Of a DNA stretch of 64,000 nucleotides, positions 1 to 7,612 are shown one piece after another (within the stretch, counting starts at the first letter, position 1; each line of letters begins with the position of its first letter). A program made the translations under genes and the position numbers. Where the stretch lies: the NCBI RefSeq assembly GCF_000621205.1, contig NZ_JHYY01000013.1:182983-246982 (forward strand), written 5' to 3'. The notes under the pieces were generated by a model. That model was not told where the DNA came from. It did no database searches and saw only the letters and a program-made list of their open reading frames with translations. The stretch comes from Halotalea alkalilenta DSM 17697. Its GTDB lineage: Bacteria > Pseudomonadota > Gammaproteobacteria > Pseudomonadales > Halomonadaceae.

Positions 1-18
1 ATGAAAATCGATAAAAAC

Positions 19-53
19 GGGTGGGCTTGTGAGTTATGCTCACAAGCTCACCC
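19..53. promoter_or_regulatory. Palindromic operator candidate upstream of the LysR gene
   Basis: The half-sites CTTGTGAG (26-33) and CTCACAAG (39-46) are perfect inverted repeats around a 5-base centre. The pairing extends outward to 15 bases per arm with one mismatch. It lies 34 bases before the LysR start. LysR regulators commonly bind such interrupted palindromes between themselves and a divergent target, so a target gene may lie just left of the window. The binding role is inferred. Confidence 0.5.
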
Positions 54-86
54 GCATCGAAACTCCTCGTTCGAGACGCTGCCACC

Positions 87-1028
87 ATGCCCCGCGACGA
101 CCTTCCCTCGCTCACCGCGCTGCGCGCCTTCGAAGCCACCGCCCGCCTGGGCTCGGCGAGCGCGGCGGCGCAGGCGCTCAACATCACCCATGGCGCGGTG
201 AGCCGCCAGCTCAAGGCGCTCGAAAGCGAGCTCGACACTCAGTTGTTCATTCGCCGCGGCCGCAGGCTCGAACTCACCGCCCAAGGCGAGACCTTCGCCT
301 ACGCCTGCTCAGATGCGTTCGAGCGGCTGCGCGAGGCGCGCCGGGCACTGGAGCGCTCACGCGCGCGCGCGCCCTTCGCCCTCGCCTGCCCCGGCAGCCT
401 GCTCGCGCGCTGGCTGATCCCGCGTCTCGACCGGCTCAACCAAGCCTTGCCCGAGCTGCGCCTGCAGGTGGTATCGAGCGAGCATGGCTTGGAGCCACTC
501 GGGGATGGGGTCGATGCGAGCCTGCTGTTCGCCTCCCCCCCGTGGCCGTTCGAGACCGAAGCGCGAGTCCTCGCACCGGAGTGGATCGGCCCGGTGCTCT
601 CCCGCGCCGCCGCAGAACGCATCGGCCTCGCCGCCGGACGGCAGGCGCCGCTCGAGCGGCTGCTCGACCAGCCGCTGCTGCACACCGCCTCCCGGCCTCA
701 GGCATGGCCACAGTGGGCGGCGGCGGTCGGGCTCGATCCCAGACAGCTGACCCAGGGACAGGGTTTCGAGCATCTCTACTACCTGCTGGAAGCCGCCGAG
801 GCCGGGCTCGGAATCGCTATCGCGCCGCGGCTATTGATCGAAGAGGCGCTGGTCCAGGGGCGGCTACTCGCCCCCTGGGGGTTCGTCGCCACGGGGGCCA
901 GCCTGACGCTGTTCCAACGGCGCGACGCCAGTGCCGCCGAGCACCGCAGGACGAGCGCGCTGGGGGATTGGTTGGAGATCGCGCTGGGCGAAAACGGGTC
1001 ACCGGCAAAGGATTGCAACCAACGGTAA
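87..1028 (+). CDS. LysR family transcriptional regulator, GcvA-like
   Basis: A 313-residue one-component DNA-binding regulator. The N-terminal winged helix (about residues 7-65) reads SLTALRAFEATARLGSASAA then LNITHGAVSRQLKALE, the pattern of the GcvA clade of LysR proteins. The rest is the periplasmic-binding-like effector domain. An in-frame upstream ATG at 36 exists, but it would place the operator palindrome inside the gene; the ATG at 87 starts the conserved MPRDDLPSLTALRAF segment. The ligand and target are unknown. A divergent gene off the left edge is the likely target. The full family length suggests an intact gene. Confidence 0.88.
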   Translation: MPRDDLPSLTALRAFEATARLGSASAAAQALNITHGAVSRQLKALESELDTQLFIRRGRRLELTAQGETFAYACSDAFERLREARRALERSRARAPFALACPGSLLARWLIPRLDRLNQALPELRLQVVSSEHGLEPLGDGVDASLLFASPPWPFETEARVLAPEWIGPVLSRAAAERIGLAAGRQAPLERLLDQPLLHTASRPQAWPQWAAAVGLDPRQLTQGQGFEHLYYLLEAAEAGLGIAIAPRLLIEEALVQGRLLAPWGFVATGASLTLFQRRDASAAEHRRTSALGDWLEIALGENGSPAKDCNQR

Positions 1029-1111
1029 CCGAAGGAATGCTCCCAGCCTGCTATGGTAAGGAGAGTCGTGCTGGAATCGCGACATTCACCAGAAAAAGGA
1101 GAATGGACCTC

Positions 1112-1246
1112 ATGATCAAGAAATATCTCGCCCTCGCCTGCCTCACCCTGCTCGGCGCCGGCGCACTGGCCGGCTGCAACACCGTGGATGGTGCGGGACA
1201 GGACATCGAAAGTGGCGGAGAGGCGATCCAAAACGCCGCCCAATAA
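1112..1246 (+). CDS. Entericidin-like small lipoprotein
   Basis: A 44-residue protein: MIKKYLALACLTLLGAG, then the lipobox LAGC with Cys22, then a short polar tail NTVDGAGQDIESGGEAIQ. This matches the entericidin A/B family of tiny envelope lipoproteins, which have a lipid-anchored Cys followed by a Gly/Asp/Gln-rich amphipathic segment. An AAAGGAG ribosome site precedes it; the ATG at 1112 has normal spacing while the ATG at 1103 is too close. A strong hairpin terminator follows, so it is probably a monocistronic unit. Entericidins are linked to stationary-phase and envelope stress in enterics; the role here is unknown. Confidence 0.85.
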   Translation: MIKKYLALACLTLLGAGALAGCNTVDGAGQDIESGGEAIQNAAQ

Positions 1247-1270
1247 GGCTCACGGAGCCTTCGGAAGATG

Positions 1271-1301
1271 CGTCCCGGGGAGTTTTTCCCCGGGGCGTTT
1301 T
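1271..1301 (+). terminator. Rho-independent terminator of the entericidin-like gene
   Basis: An 11-bp GC-rich stem (arms at 1271-1281 and 1287-1297, one G-T pair) with a GTTTT loop is followed by GTTTTCG. It lies 25 bases after the lipoprotein stop codon. Confidence 0.8.
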
Positions 1302-1315
1302 CGTTTGCGCCACGC

Positions 1316-1609
1316 TCAAGCGAGGCGCAGCGCCTGGCCTGCCGGCGCGAGGGAGAGATTCAGCTGTGCGCTGCGTTCCCGGCCACGGTCCACTTCGATC
1401 CAGCCCTTTTCGGCCAAGGCATCGGCTGCGCGTCGAACCAGCGCGTGCTCAAGTTCGAGATCGCGAGCAATCCGACCGCTGGTCAATCCGCGCTCAGCGA
1501 CGAGCAGCCGGGCGAGTACCACGGCTTCGAGCGGGGCCAGCGAGTACGGTGGATCGATCAGGCGGGCGAGCCAGGCATCGAGCCCGGCTTCGAACGGGGC
1601 ATCGCTCAC
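1316..1609 (-). CDS. Small winged-helix DNA-binding protein next to fdhD
   Basis: 97 residues from a GTG that overlaps the fdhD stop codon (GTGA), so translation is probably coupled. The sequence YSLAPLEAVVLARLL, then GLTSGRIARDLELEHALVRRA, then DALAEKGWIEVDRG has the helix-turn-helix and wing layout of a MarR-like or PadR-like winged helix, but no effector domain. The frame stays open upstream into fdhD, but the coupled GTG is the simplest start. The function is unknown. Its position as last gene of an HAD / fdhD operon suggests a regulator or accessory factor of formate dehydrogenase expression, which is inference only. Confidence 0.62.
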   Translation of the reverse strand: MSDAPFEAGLDAWLARLIDPPYSLAPLEAVVLARLLVAERGLTSGRIARDLELEHALVRRAADALAEKGWIEVDRGRERSAQLNLSLAPAGQALRLA

Positions 1610-2361
1610 CCCAGCTCTCCGCTGAGCAGCACCAGCCTTTCGCCACGATAGCAGTGGATGAGCTGAAGCCCGCACAGCCGCGCGGTCTCCACCGCCAGGT
1701 CGGAAGGCACCGAAAGCGTGGCGAGCGCGGGAATGCCCGCCCGCACCACCTTCTGCACCAGTTCGAGGCTGCAGCGGCTGGAAAGCATCACCAGGCTCGG
1801 CATCGGCCGCTGATCGAGCATGGCCTGGCCGATCAGCTTGTCGAGCGCATTGTGGCGACCGATATCGACCCCAACGCCTAAGCGTTCACCCTCGGCGCCG
1901 AGCCCGAGCGCCACGTGCAGCCCTGGCCGGCGCTCCTGCTCGAGCCATTCGAGCGCGGCCTCGAGCACCGTGACATCGGGTGCCACGCTCGGCGCCAGCC
2001 GATGCAGCCCGAGCATCATCGACGCCTCGGAGGCCGAACCGCAGCGCCCGCAGCTGCTGGTCGAGGAGCCTACCCGGCGCTGCTCCTGGGCGCGCTGCTC
2101 GATCCGCCCGCCGACGGTGAGACGCACGAGGAGCCCATGGCGCAGGTGATCGATCTCGATCTTTTCGACCTGGTCGCGGCGGTCGATCAGGCCCTCGCCA
2201 TAGCTGAAGCCGAGCGCCCATGCCTCGAGCGACGCAGGCGTCGCCAGCACGCTGGCGTAGTCGACCGCGCCGAAGGCCAGGGTCACCGGCAGCTCGCTCG
2301 GCCCGGCGACCCGCGAGGTCGCCTCCTGGCTTCGATCCTCGAGCCGTCTTCCAGCGTTCAT
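1606..2361 (-). CDS. fdhD: Formate dehydrogenase accessory sulfurtransferase FdhD
   Basis: 251 residues, normal family length. FdhD transfers sulfur from IscS to the molybdenum or tungsten bis-MGD cofactor so that formate dehydrogenases become active. Visible marks are the active-site pair in SSCGRCGSAS (Cys104 and Cys107), DIGRHNALDKLIG, and the C-terminal SSRCSLELVQKVVRAG and LATLSVPSDLAVE segments that form the cofactor-binding half. Its ATG overlaps the stop of the upstream HAD gene (ATGA), and its own stop overlaps the following GTG. No formate dehydrogenase subunit gene is in the window, so the client enzyme is encoded elsewhere. Confidence 0.93.
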   Translation of the reverse strand: MNAGRRLEDRSQEATSRVAGPSELPVTLAFGAVDYASVLATPASLEAWALGFSYGEGLIDRRDQVEKIEIDHLRHGLLVRLTVGGRIEQRAQEQRRVGSSTSSCGRCGSASEASMMLGLHRLAPSVAPDVTVLEAALEWLEQERRPGLHVALGLGAEGERLGVGVDIGRHNALDKLIGQAMLDQRPMPSLVMLSSRCSLELVQKVVRAGIPALATLSVPSDLAVETARLCGLQLIHCYRGERLVLLSGELG

Positions 2362-3035
2362 CGCTCGACTGCTCCCCCGAGCCGCTCACGCTCGATCCAC
2401 TCGATTGCATCGGGCAAGCCGTCGGCGATGAAGCTCGCCTCACCGAAGTCGTGATCGCGGGAGTAGTCGTTGGGTATCGCCACCACCTCCAGCTCGGCGG
2501 CGTCCGCAGCCTGTACCCCATGGCAGGTGTCCTCGATCGCGAGCGCCTCGGAGGCGGGCAGCCCGAGCAGCTCGAGCGCCCGCAGGTAGCTTTCGGGGTC
2601 GGGCTTGCTGTGCGCTACGTCATCGCGGGTCACCACGCATTCGAAGAACCCGGCCAGACCATGGTGATCGAGGGTAGGGGTGAGCTCGGCGCGAGCGGTG
2701 CCGGTCACCAGGGCGAGGCGCAGCCCACGCCCGCGCGCCCATTCGAGCGCCTCGCGCGCATGCGGCATCAGCGCGACCGGGACGCTCGCGAACACCTCCG
2801 CGGTCAGGCGGGTCTTGCGCTCGACCAGCTCGAGCTCGTCGACCTCGAGTCCCCGCGCCTTGCAGACTTTGTGCGCACCGGCCGGCACCGGCAGGCCGGC
2901 ATAGTCGCGCTTGTACTCCTGCTCACCCAGTTCGGTGCCGTAAGCGGCGAGAATTCGGTTCCAGACCCCGCGGTGCGCTTCCTCGGAGTTCGCCAGGGTG
3001 CCATCGAAATCGAACAAAATGGCCTTGAGCGTCAT
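2358..3035 (-). CDS. HAD-superfamily phosphatase, beta-phosphoglucomutase/Gph-like
   Basis: 225 residues of a HAD hydrolase with a helical cap. Motif I is FDFDGTL (Asp9 nucleophile, Asp11 acid/base), motif II VTGTARAEL, motif III the Lys in SKPDPESYL, motif IV AIEDTCHG. These are the residues for phosphoester hydrolysis through an aspartyl-phosphate. The ORF is open further upstream, but the ATG at 3035 begins directly at the conserved strand MTLKAILFDFDGTL. The substrate cannot be told from sequence; relatives act on phosphoglycolate or sugar phosphates. It is first in a tightly overlapped operon with fdhD. Confidence 0.85.
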   Translation of the reverse strand: MTLKAILFDFDGTLANSEEAHRGVWNRILAAYGTELGEQEYKRDYAGLPVPAGAHKVCKARGLEVDELELVERKTRLTAEVFASVPVALMPHAREALEWARGRGLRLALVTGTARAELTPTLDHHGLAGFFECVVTRDDVAHSKPDPESYLRALELLGLPASEALAIEDTCHGVQAADAAELEVVAIPNDYSRDHDFGEASFIADGLPDAIEWIERERLGGAVER

Positions 3036-3164
3036 TCGCGGGTTCCTCGAAGCAGGCGAAAAATGAGCACGTACCGGGTCGATGAGGCGACTGATCCCCC
3101 GCACGTCGATCGGACTAGTCTATCAGCCGGGAGAAAGCCGCCGCGAGGTTTGAGTGGCGCGCTT

Positions 3165-3179
3165 TGATAAGCCTTCTCA
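3165..3179. promoter_or_regulatory. Candidate Fur box upstream of the siderophore-interacting protein gene
   Basis: TGATAAGCCTTCTCA matches the 7-1-7 Fur pattern TGATAAT-N-ATTATCA at 11 of 14 positions. It sits 55 bases before the start of the siderophore reductase gene. The match equals that of the site before the TonB receptor gene in this window. Confidence 0.45.
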
Positions 3180-3233
3180 ACGATAGTACCCTACCTCCCC
3201 GCTCGGCCTCTCCCATCTCCCGGAGCCCTCTTG

Positions 3234-4082
3234 ATGCAACACCTCCGTCGCCCTGCCGGCTCTCCGGCACCGCGCAAGAAACGCGCCCCCAGCCTGTTCG
3301 AGGTGCTGCGCACCGAGCGATTGAGCCCGAGGATGATCCGCGTGGTGCTTGGCGGCGAGGGTATCGACGCGTTCGACGAAAACGCCTACGCCGCCCACAT
3401 CAAACTGATGCTGCCCCGCCCCGGCCAGCGCGAGCCCAGCCTGCCGACGCTCGGCGAGCAGGGGCCGGTCTGGCCGCCGGCCAGCCAGCGGCCGATCGTT
3501 CGCACCTACAGCGTGCGCGCCTGCGACCGGGACAAAGGCGAGCTGGTCGTCGACTTCGTCGCCCACGGCGATGAAGGGCCCGCCTCGCGCTGGGCGCTCG
3601 CTGCGCGCCCTGGCGATCGGATCGGCATCGCGGGCCCGGGCGGGCCGATGCCGATGCTGAAGCCGGCCGACTGGACCCTGCTTGCGGGCGACATGACCGC
3701 GCTGCCGGCGATCGCGGCGATGCTGGAGCGACTGCCCGAAGACGCACGCGGCTGCGCGCTGATCGAGATCCCCGACCCGGCCGAGCGCCAGGAGCTTCGT
3801 CATCCCAGCGGCGTGGAGCTGCGCTGGCTGGTGCGCGAAGCCAAGAGCCCGAGCGAATCGCGCCTGCTGCTCGATGCGGCGATTGCGCTCGACATCCCAT
3901 CGCAGGCGTCGCTGTTCGCCTGGGTCGGCGGCGAGAACGCAGCGGTGATCGCGCTGCGCGATCACTTGCGCGATCGCCATTCGTTGCGCAAGCCGATGCT
4001 CTATGCCGTGCCCTACTGGAAATACACCCTCGATGAGGAAACCTATCACCAGGAACGACACCGGGTGATGGACGAACTCTGA
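3234..4082 (+). CDS. Siderophore-interacting protein (FAD-dependent ferric-siderophore reductase, ViuB-like)
   Basis: 282 residues. It probably reduces cytoplasmic ferric siderophore with NAD(P)H through FAD, releasing Fe(II). The FAD-binding signature is RPIVRTYSVR followed by LVVDFVAHGDEGPASRWA. The nucleotide-binding half follows (LLAGDMTALPAIAAMLERL), and it ends in the family-typical YWKYTLDEETYHQERHRV tail. A TTG three codons' length upstream is open, but the ATG at 3234 sits better behind CGGAG. A Fur-like box upstream suggests iron repression. The matching TonB receptor lies on the opposite strand beyond the dioxygenase gene. Confidence 0.9.
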   Translation: MQHLRRPAGSPAPRKKRAPSLFEVLRTERLSPRMIRVVLGGEGIDAFDENAYAAHIKLMLPRPGQREPSLPTLGEQGPVWPPASQRPIVRTYSVRACDRDKGELVVDFVAHGDEGPASRWALAARPGDRIGIAGPGGPMPMLKPADWTLLAGDMTALPAIAAMLERLPEDARGCALIEIPDPAERQELRHPSGVELRWLVREAKSPSESRLLLDAAIALDIPSQASLFAWVGGENAAVIALRDHLRDRHSLRKPMLYAVPYWKYTLDEETYHQERHRVMDEL

Positions 4083-4249
4083 GCCGCTCCCCCGAGCTTC
4101 CCCTGCGGGTGACGGTCGTGGATGGTCGTTCGCGCTTACCGACTGGATCGCAAAAACTGATCGCGAGCAGCGGAATTTGATTGTTTATCCACCCCCTTCA
4201 TTGCCCTAGCCTCGATATCGATCCCCGCCGCTGCCCTTTCGGAGGCCAC

Positions 4250-5122
4250 ATGTTGAACCAAGCGCAGATCGATGCCTTTCATCGCGATGGCTATTTGATG
4301 GTCGAGAACGTACTCGACAGCGGCCAAATCGCTGAACTGCAGCGCGAGTTCTCGACCTGGGTCGAACAGAGCAGGGAGCACCAGGCTGCCTACGGCAGCA
4401 CCCTGGACGGACGCCCCCGCTTCGATCTCGAGCGCGATCACGCCTTCGATCACCCCTCGCTGCGCCGGGTCAGTTCACCCACCGAGGTCTCGCCAGCCTA
4501 TCTCACCGCCGCCTTCGATTCCCCCATGGCGGCGATGGTCGGCCAGCTGATCGGTGCGGGAGGGGTACGCTTTCATCACAGCAAGATCAATTCGAAGCTG
4601 CCACGAACCGCCACCGAGGTGAAATGGCACCAGGACTTCCTGTTCACCCCGCACAGCAACGATGACCTGGTCACGGCGCTGCTGATGATCAGCGAGGTCA
4701 CCGCTGAGAACGGTCCGCTGCAAGTGATCCCGGGCAGCCATCACGGGCCGCTTCACTCCCACTGGCGGGGAGATCGCTTCACCGGCGCGGTGGATGAAGA
4801 GGTGATCGAACGAGCGTGCGCCTCGCCGGTCGAGTGCCTCGGTCCGGCGGGATCGGTCTGCTTCATGCACACCCGGCTGCTGCACGCCTCCAAGCCCAAC
4901 GACTCCGACCTGCCACGCACGCTGTTCATCACGGTCTATGCCGCGGAGGATGCCTTGCCTTATGGGGAGAACCCACTGCCGAGCCAGCACCAAGGGGTGA
5001 TCGTCAGCGGCGAGGAGAGCGGCACGGTAAGGACCACCGCGAACGTGCTGAAGCTGCCGCAGAAACCGCGCGGCGCCTCGTTCTTCGTGCAGCAGGCGGG
5101 AACGGACGTCGCCTCGGCCTGA
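4250..5122 (+). CDS. Phytanoyl-CoA dioxygenase (PhyH) family Fe(II)/2-oxoglutarate oxygenase
   Basis: 290 residues with GGAGG before the ATG. The iron triad is visible as His127 and Asp129 in VKWHQDF and His212 in RLLHASKPN; Arg223 in PRTLFITVY is placed to bind 2-oxoglutarate. NGPLQVIPGSHHGPL is the family fingerprint between them. Such enzymes hydroxylate small molecules using O2 and 2-oxoglutarate. The substrate is unknown. It is not ectoine hydroxylase: the EctD signature around the HxD motif is absent. It lies between two iron-uptake genes, so a siderophore-related or osmolyte-related substrate is conceivable but unproven. Confidence 0.88.
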   Translation: MLNQAQIDAFHRDGYLMVENVLDSGQIAELQREFSTWVEQSREHQAAYGSTLDGRPRFDLERDHAFDHPSLRRVSSPTEVSPAYLTAAFDSPMAAMVGQLIGAGGVRFHHSKINSKLPRTATEVKWHQDFLFTPHSNDDLVTALLMISEVTAENGPLQVIPGSHHGPLHSHWRGDRFTGAVDEEVIERACASPVECLGPAGSVCFMHTRLLHASKPNDSDLPRTLFITVYAAEDALPYGENPLPSQHQGVIVSGEESGTVRTTANVLKLPQKPRGASFFVQQAGTDVASA

Positions 5123-5154
5123 ACGAGCGGCAGCTTACGGGAGCGCTTGACGCT

Positions 5155-5225
5155 CGGATGCAACGACCGCGCCCAGGCTTTGGCCTGGGCGCGGTCGTTG
5201 CATCCGGCCTGGGGGACCAGGCCGG
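5155..5225. terminator. Bidirectional terminator: perfect 24-bp hairpin overlapped by a second hairpin
   Basis: The arms at 5155-5178 and 5183-5206 pair perfectly over 24 bp with a TTTG loop. A second hairpin (5204-5212 with 5217-5225, loop GGGA) overlaps its foot. It separates the convergent phyH and TonB receptor genes and can stop transcription from both sides, although no long T-tract is present. Confidence 0.75.
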
Positions 5226-5231
5226 CCGAGC

Positions 5232-7433
5232 TTAGAACTGATAGCGCAGCGAGGCGACTACGTTGCGAGGCGCACCGTACATGTTGAAGGTGCCGAAACT
5301 GCCGACCCGCTCGTAGTACTTGCGGTCGAACACGTTGTTGACGTTGAGCTGGCCGCGCAGGTTCGGGGTGAAGTCGTAGGCCGCCATGGTGTCGACGGTG
5401 GCGTAGCCGGGTGCATCGATGCCCTGGGACGAACTGAAGCTGCTGGCCGCGGTGACCCCGCCGCCGACGCTGAACTTATCGAGCATCCCGCCCTGGAAGG
5501 CATACTGGGTCCAGAGGTTGACGGTATTCTTCGGCATCAGCAGGAAGACCGCGTCATTGGAGCTGGCTTCCTTGATCTCGGTATCCATGTAGGTGTAGCC
5601 GGCGATCACCCCCCACTGCGGGGTAATGTCCCCCGACACCTCGAGCTCCGCCCCCTGGATCCGAGTCTTGCCCGCCGCTGCGTTGCGATCGTCCACATCA
5701 GCGGAGGCGACCACGCGATTGTCGTCGTACAGGCGGAACAGACTGGCGCGCGCGTTGAGCCGGCCATTCATGTAGCTGCCCTTGATCCCGGCCTCGTACT
5801 GATCGCCCTCGCGCGGCTCGACCAGCCGGCCACTGTCGTCGAGATCGGTCTGCGGCTTGAACACCTGCGAGTAGCTCGCGTACAGCGAATGATGGTCGTC
5901 GAGATCGAAGACCGCGCCGGCATAGCCGGTGAACTTCGCATCATCGCTATAGGTATCGCCCTGCCCTTGCGTACGCTCGTAGGCATGGACGTCGTAGGAG
6001 CTGACCCGGCCACCGGCGATCAGTGCCAGGCGCTGGATCGGCCGGAAGGTGATCTTGGAGTAGAGACCGTACTCTTCGACCGAAGAGCGCGTGTTGGTGT
6101 AGGTGTAGCCGCTGGCGCCGTTGCGGCCATTGCCCAGGATATCGACGTAGGCAACGTCGTTGATGCCATCCACGGAGACGTTGCTGTAGAGCGCACGCGC
6201 GGCGGAGCGCTCGTAGTCCTGCTCGAAGCGCTTGTAGTCGGTACCGACGACGAACTCGCTGACGTTGCCCAAGGCCTCGAACGGCTGGCTGTAGCTTGCA
6301 TCGATCGCAAGCGAACGCTCGTCCACCTTGGCGCCGAGGCCTGTGACGGTGAGGGTGTCGCTGGCCGAGACGCCGCTGCCGCCATAGGCGTAATTGAAGT
6401 CGGCGTTGCGCGTGGAGTAGCGCGCGGCCACCCGGCCGTAGCCGCCGTTGTCGAACTGGTGGGTCAGCTCGGCGATCCAGTCGTTGGACTGGCTCTGGAA
6501 AGCGTTCCAATCGGCGCCGAAGGCGGTATTACGCGAGTAATCGAGCAGATTGCCGCTGGTATCGGTGGCGACCCCGTTGTTGACGTCGATGTCGTAGGTC
6601 TGGCGCAGGAACGCCAGCGAAAGCTCGGTGGCGTCGTCGAGGTCGATGTCCAGCGCGCCGTAGAAGCTGTTGGCCTCGTTGTCGTTGTTGTCGACGAAGC
6701 CGTCGGAGTCGGTGTTGGAGATCACCATCCGCCCGCGCACGCTGCCGGAGGCGTTCAGCGGTCCGGAGATATCGCTTTCGAGATAGCGCTGGTTCCAACT
6801 GCCGTAGCTGCCGGTGAAGCTGCCCTGGAAGTCAGGGGTCGGGCGCTTGCGCACCAGGTTGACGATCCCGCCCATTTCGCTGGTGCTGTTGAAAAGCCCT
6901 GAAGGACCGCGCATCACTTCGACCCGGTCGAAAGCGCCGAGCTGCGGGACCGAGCCTGCGATGCTGGCCATCGGCGCCGGCAGGCCATCGATACTATATT
7001 CGTCGTACTCGTAGCCGCGCGAGTAGATCGAAGAACGGCCGTTGTCGTTGTTGAGCACCCGCATCCCAGGCGTACGCCGCGCCATTTCGTCGAGGGTATG
7101 GAAGTTCTGGTCCTCGATCGCGTCACGGGTCACCACGCTGATCGACTGCGGAATGTCACGCAGCGCCGCCGGGGTCTTGGTACCGACGGTGGCGGCATCG
7201 ACCGCATAGCCCTTGGTTTGCTCCGAGGGCGCCATATGATAGAGACGGTTGCCCTGCACGGTGATGGTATCCAGCCGGCTGCCACCCTCGGGTGACGCGA
7301 CCACCGACCCGGACTGCCCGGCGGTGTCATCGTCGGCCTGCTGGGCCAGTACCAGCGGCGAGGCGTGCATCACCATGAGGCCGAGTGCTACGCCTGACAG
7401 CGCCCCTCCTTTACCTAGACGTGAATCTCTCAT
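5232..7433 (-). CDS. TonB-dependent ferric siderophore receptor
   Basis: 733 residues from the second of two close ATGs; the first ATG at 7442 directly abuts the GGGA site and is unlikely. The order is signal peptide (ending near LVLAQ), a TonB-box-like DTITVQGN, a plug domain (TPAALRDIPQSISVVTRDAIEDQ, then GAFDRVEVMRGPSGLFNS and GGIVNLVRKRP, typical of siderophore receptors), and a 22-stranded barrel ending in the outer-membrane signature Phe (LRYQF). No N-terminal STN signalling domain is present, so it should not signal to an ECF sigma factor. It imports a ferric siderophore across the outer membrane using TonB energy. A promoter overlapped by a Fur box lies upstream. Confidence 0.93.
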   Translation of the reverse strand: MRDSRLGKGGALSGVALGLMVMHASPLVLAQQADDDTAGQSGSVVASPEGGSRLDTITVQGNRLYHMAPSEQTKGYAVDAATVGTKTPAALRDIPQSISVVTRDAIEDQNFHTLDEMARRTPGMRVLNNDNGRSSIYSRGYEYDEYSIDGLPAPMASIAGSVPQLGAFDRVEVMRGPSGLFNSTSEMGGIVNLVRKRPTPDFQGSFTGSYGSWNQRYLESDISGPLNASGSVRGRMVISNTDSDGFVDNNDNEANSFYGALDIDLDDATELSLAFLRQTYDIDVNNGVATDTSGNLLDYSRNTAFGADWNAFQSQSNDWIAELTHQFDNGGYGRVAARYSTRNADFNYAYGGSGVSASDTLTVTGLGAKVDERSLAIDASYSQPFEALGNVSEFVVGTDYKRFEQDYERSAARALYSNVSVDGINDVAYVDILGNGRNGASGYTYTNTRSSVEEYGLYSKITFRPIQRLALIAGGRVSSYDVHAYERTQGQGDTYSDDAKFTGYAGAVFDLDDHHSLYASYSQVFKPQTDLDDSGRLVEPREGDQYEAGIKGSYMNGRLNARASLFRLYDDNRVVASADVDDRNAAAGKTRIQGAELEVSGDITPQWGVIAGYTYMDTEIKEASSNDAVFLLMPKNTVNLWTQYAFQGGMLDKFSVGGGVTAASSFSSSQGIDAPGYATVDTMAAYDFTPNLRGQLNVNNVFDRKYYERVGSFGTFNMYGAPRNVVASLRYQF

Positions 7434-7543
7434 TGCTCGCATTCCCTTGAGTCTCTTATCGGACAGGATCGATCGACTGATCGTCGGACCAGGGCAGCGC
7501 CGCTATGCTGCGGCTTGAAATCCCTAGATGAAACTGAAGATGA

Positions 7544-7572
7544 ATTAGAACGCAAATGATAAGGGCTATCAA
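7544..7572 (-). promoter_or_regulatory. Promoter with overlapping Fur box for the TonB receptor gene
   Basis: On the minus strand TTGATA (7567-7572) and TCTAAT (7544-7549) are separated by 17 bases, each 5 of 6 to the sigma-70 consensus. The palindrome TGATAAGGGCTATCA (7557-7571) covers the -35 box and spacer and matches the 7-1-7 Fur pattern at 11 of 14 positions. Binding there would block RNA polymerase when iron is plentiful. Confidence 0.72.
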
Positions 7573-7612
7573 TTTGATCCCGCCAAACCACGTTCTTTTC
7601 ACAATCCATCGA

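Noticed and set aside
29..1246. A 405-codon frame covering the LysR gene and lipoprotein
   Set aside because: Only its last 44 codons, after a proper ribosome site, make a protein with features; the rest is a shadow of the LysR gene in another frame.
4250..5122. Ectoine hydroxylase EctD
   Set aside because: The HxD context KWHQDFLFTPHS and overall pattern are generic PhyH, and no ectoine synthesis genes are near.
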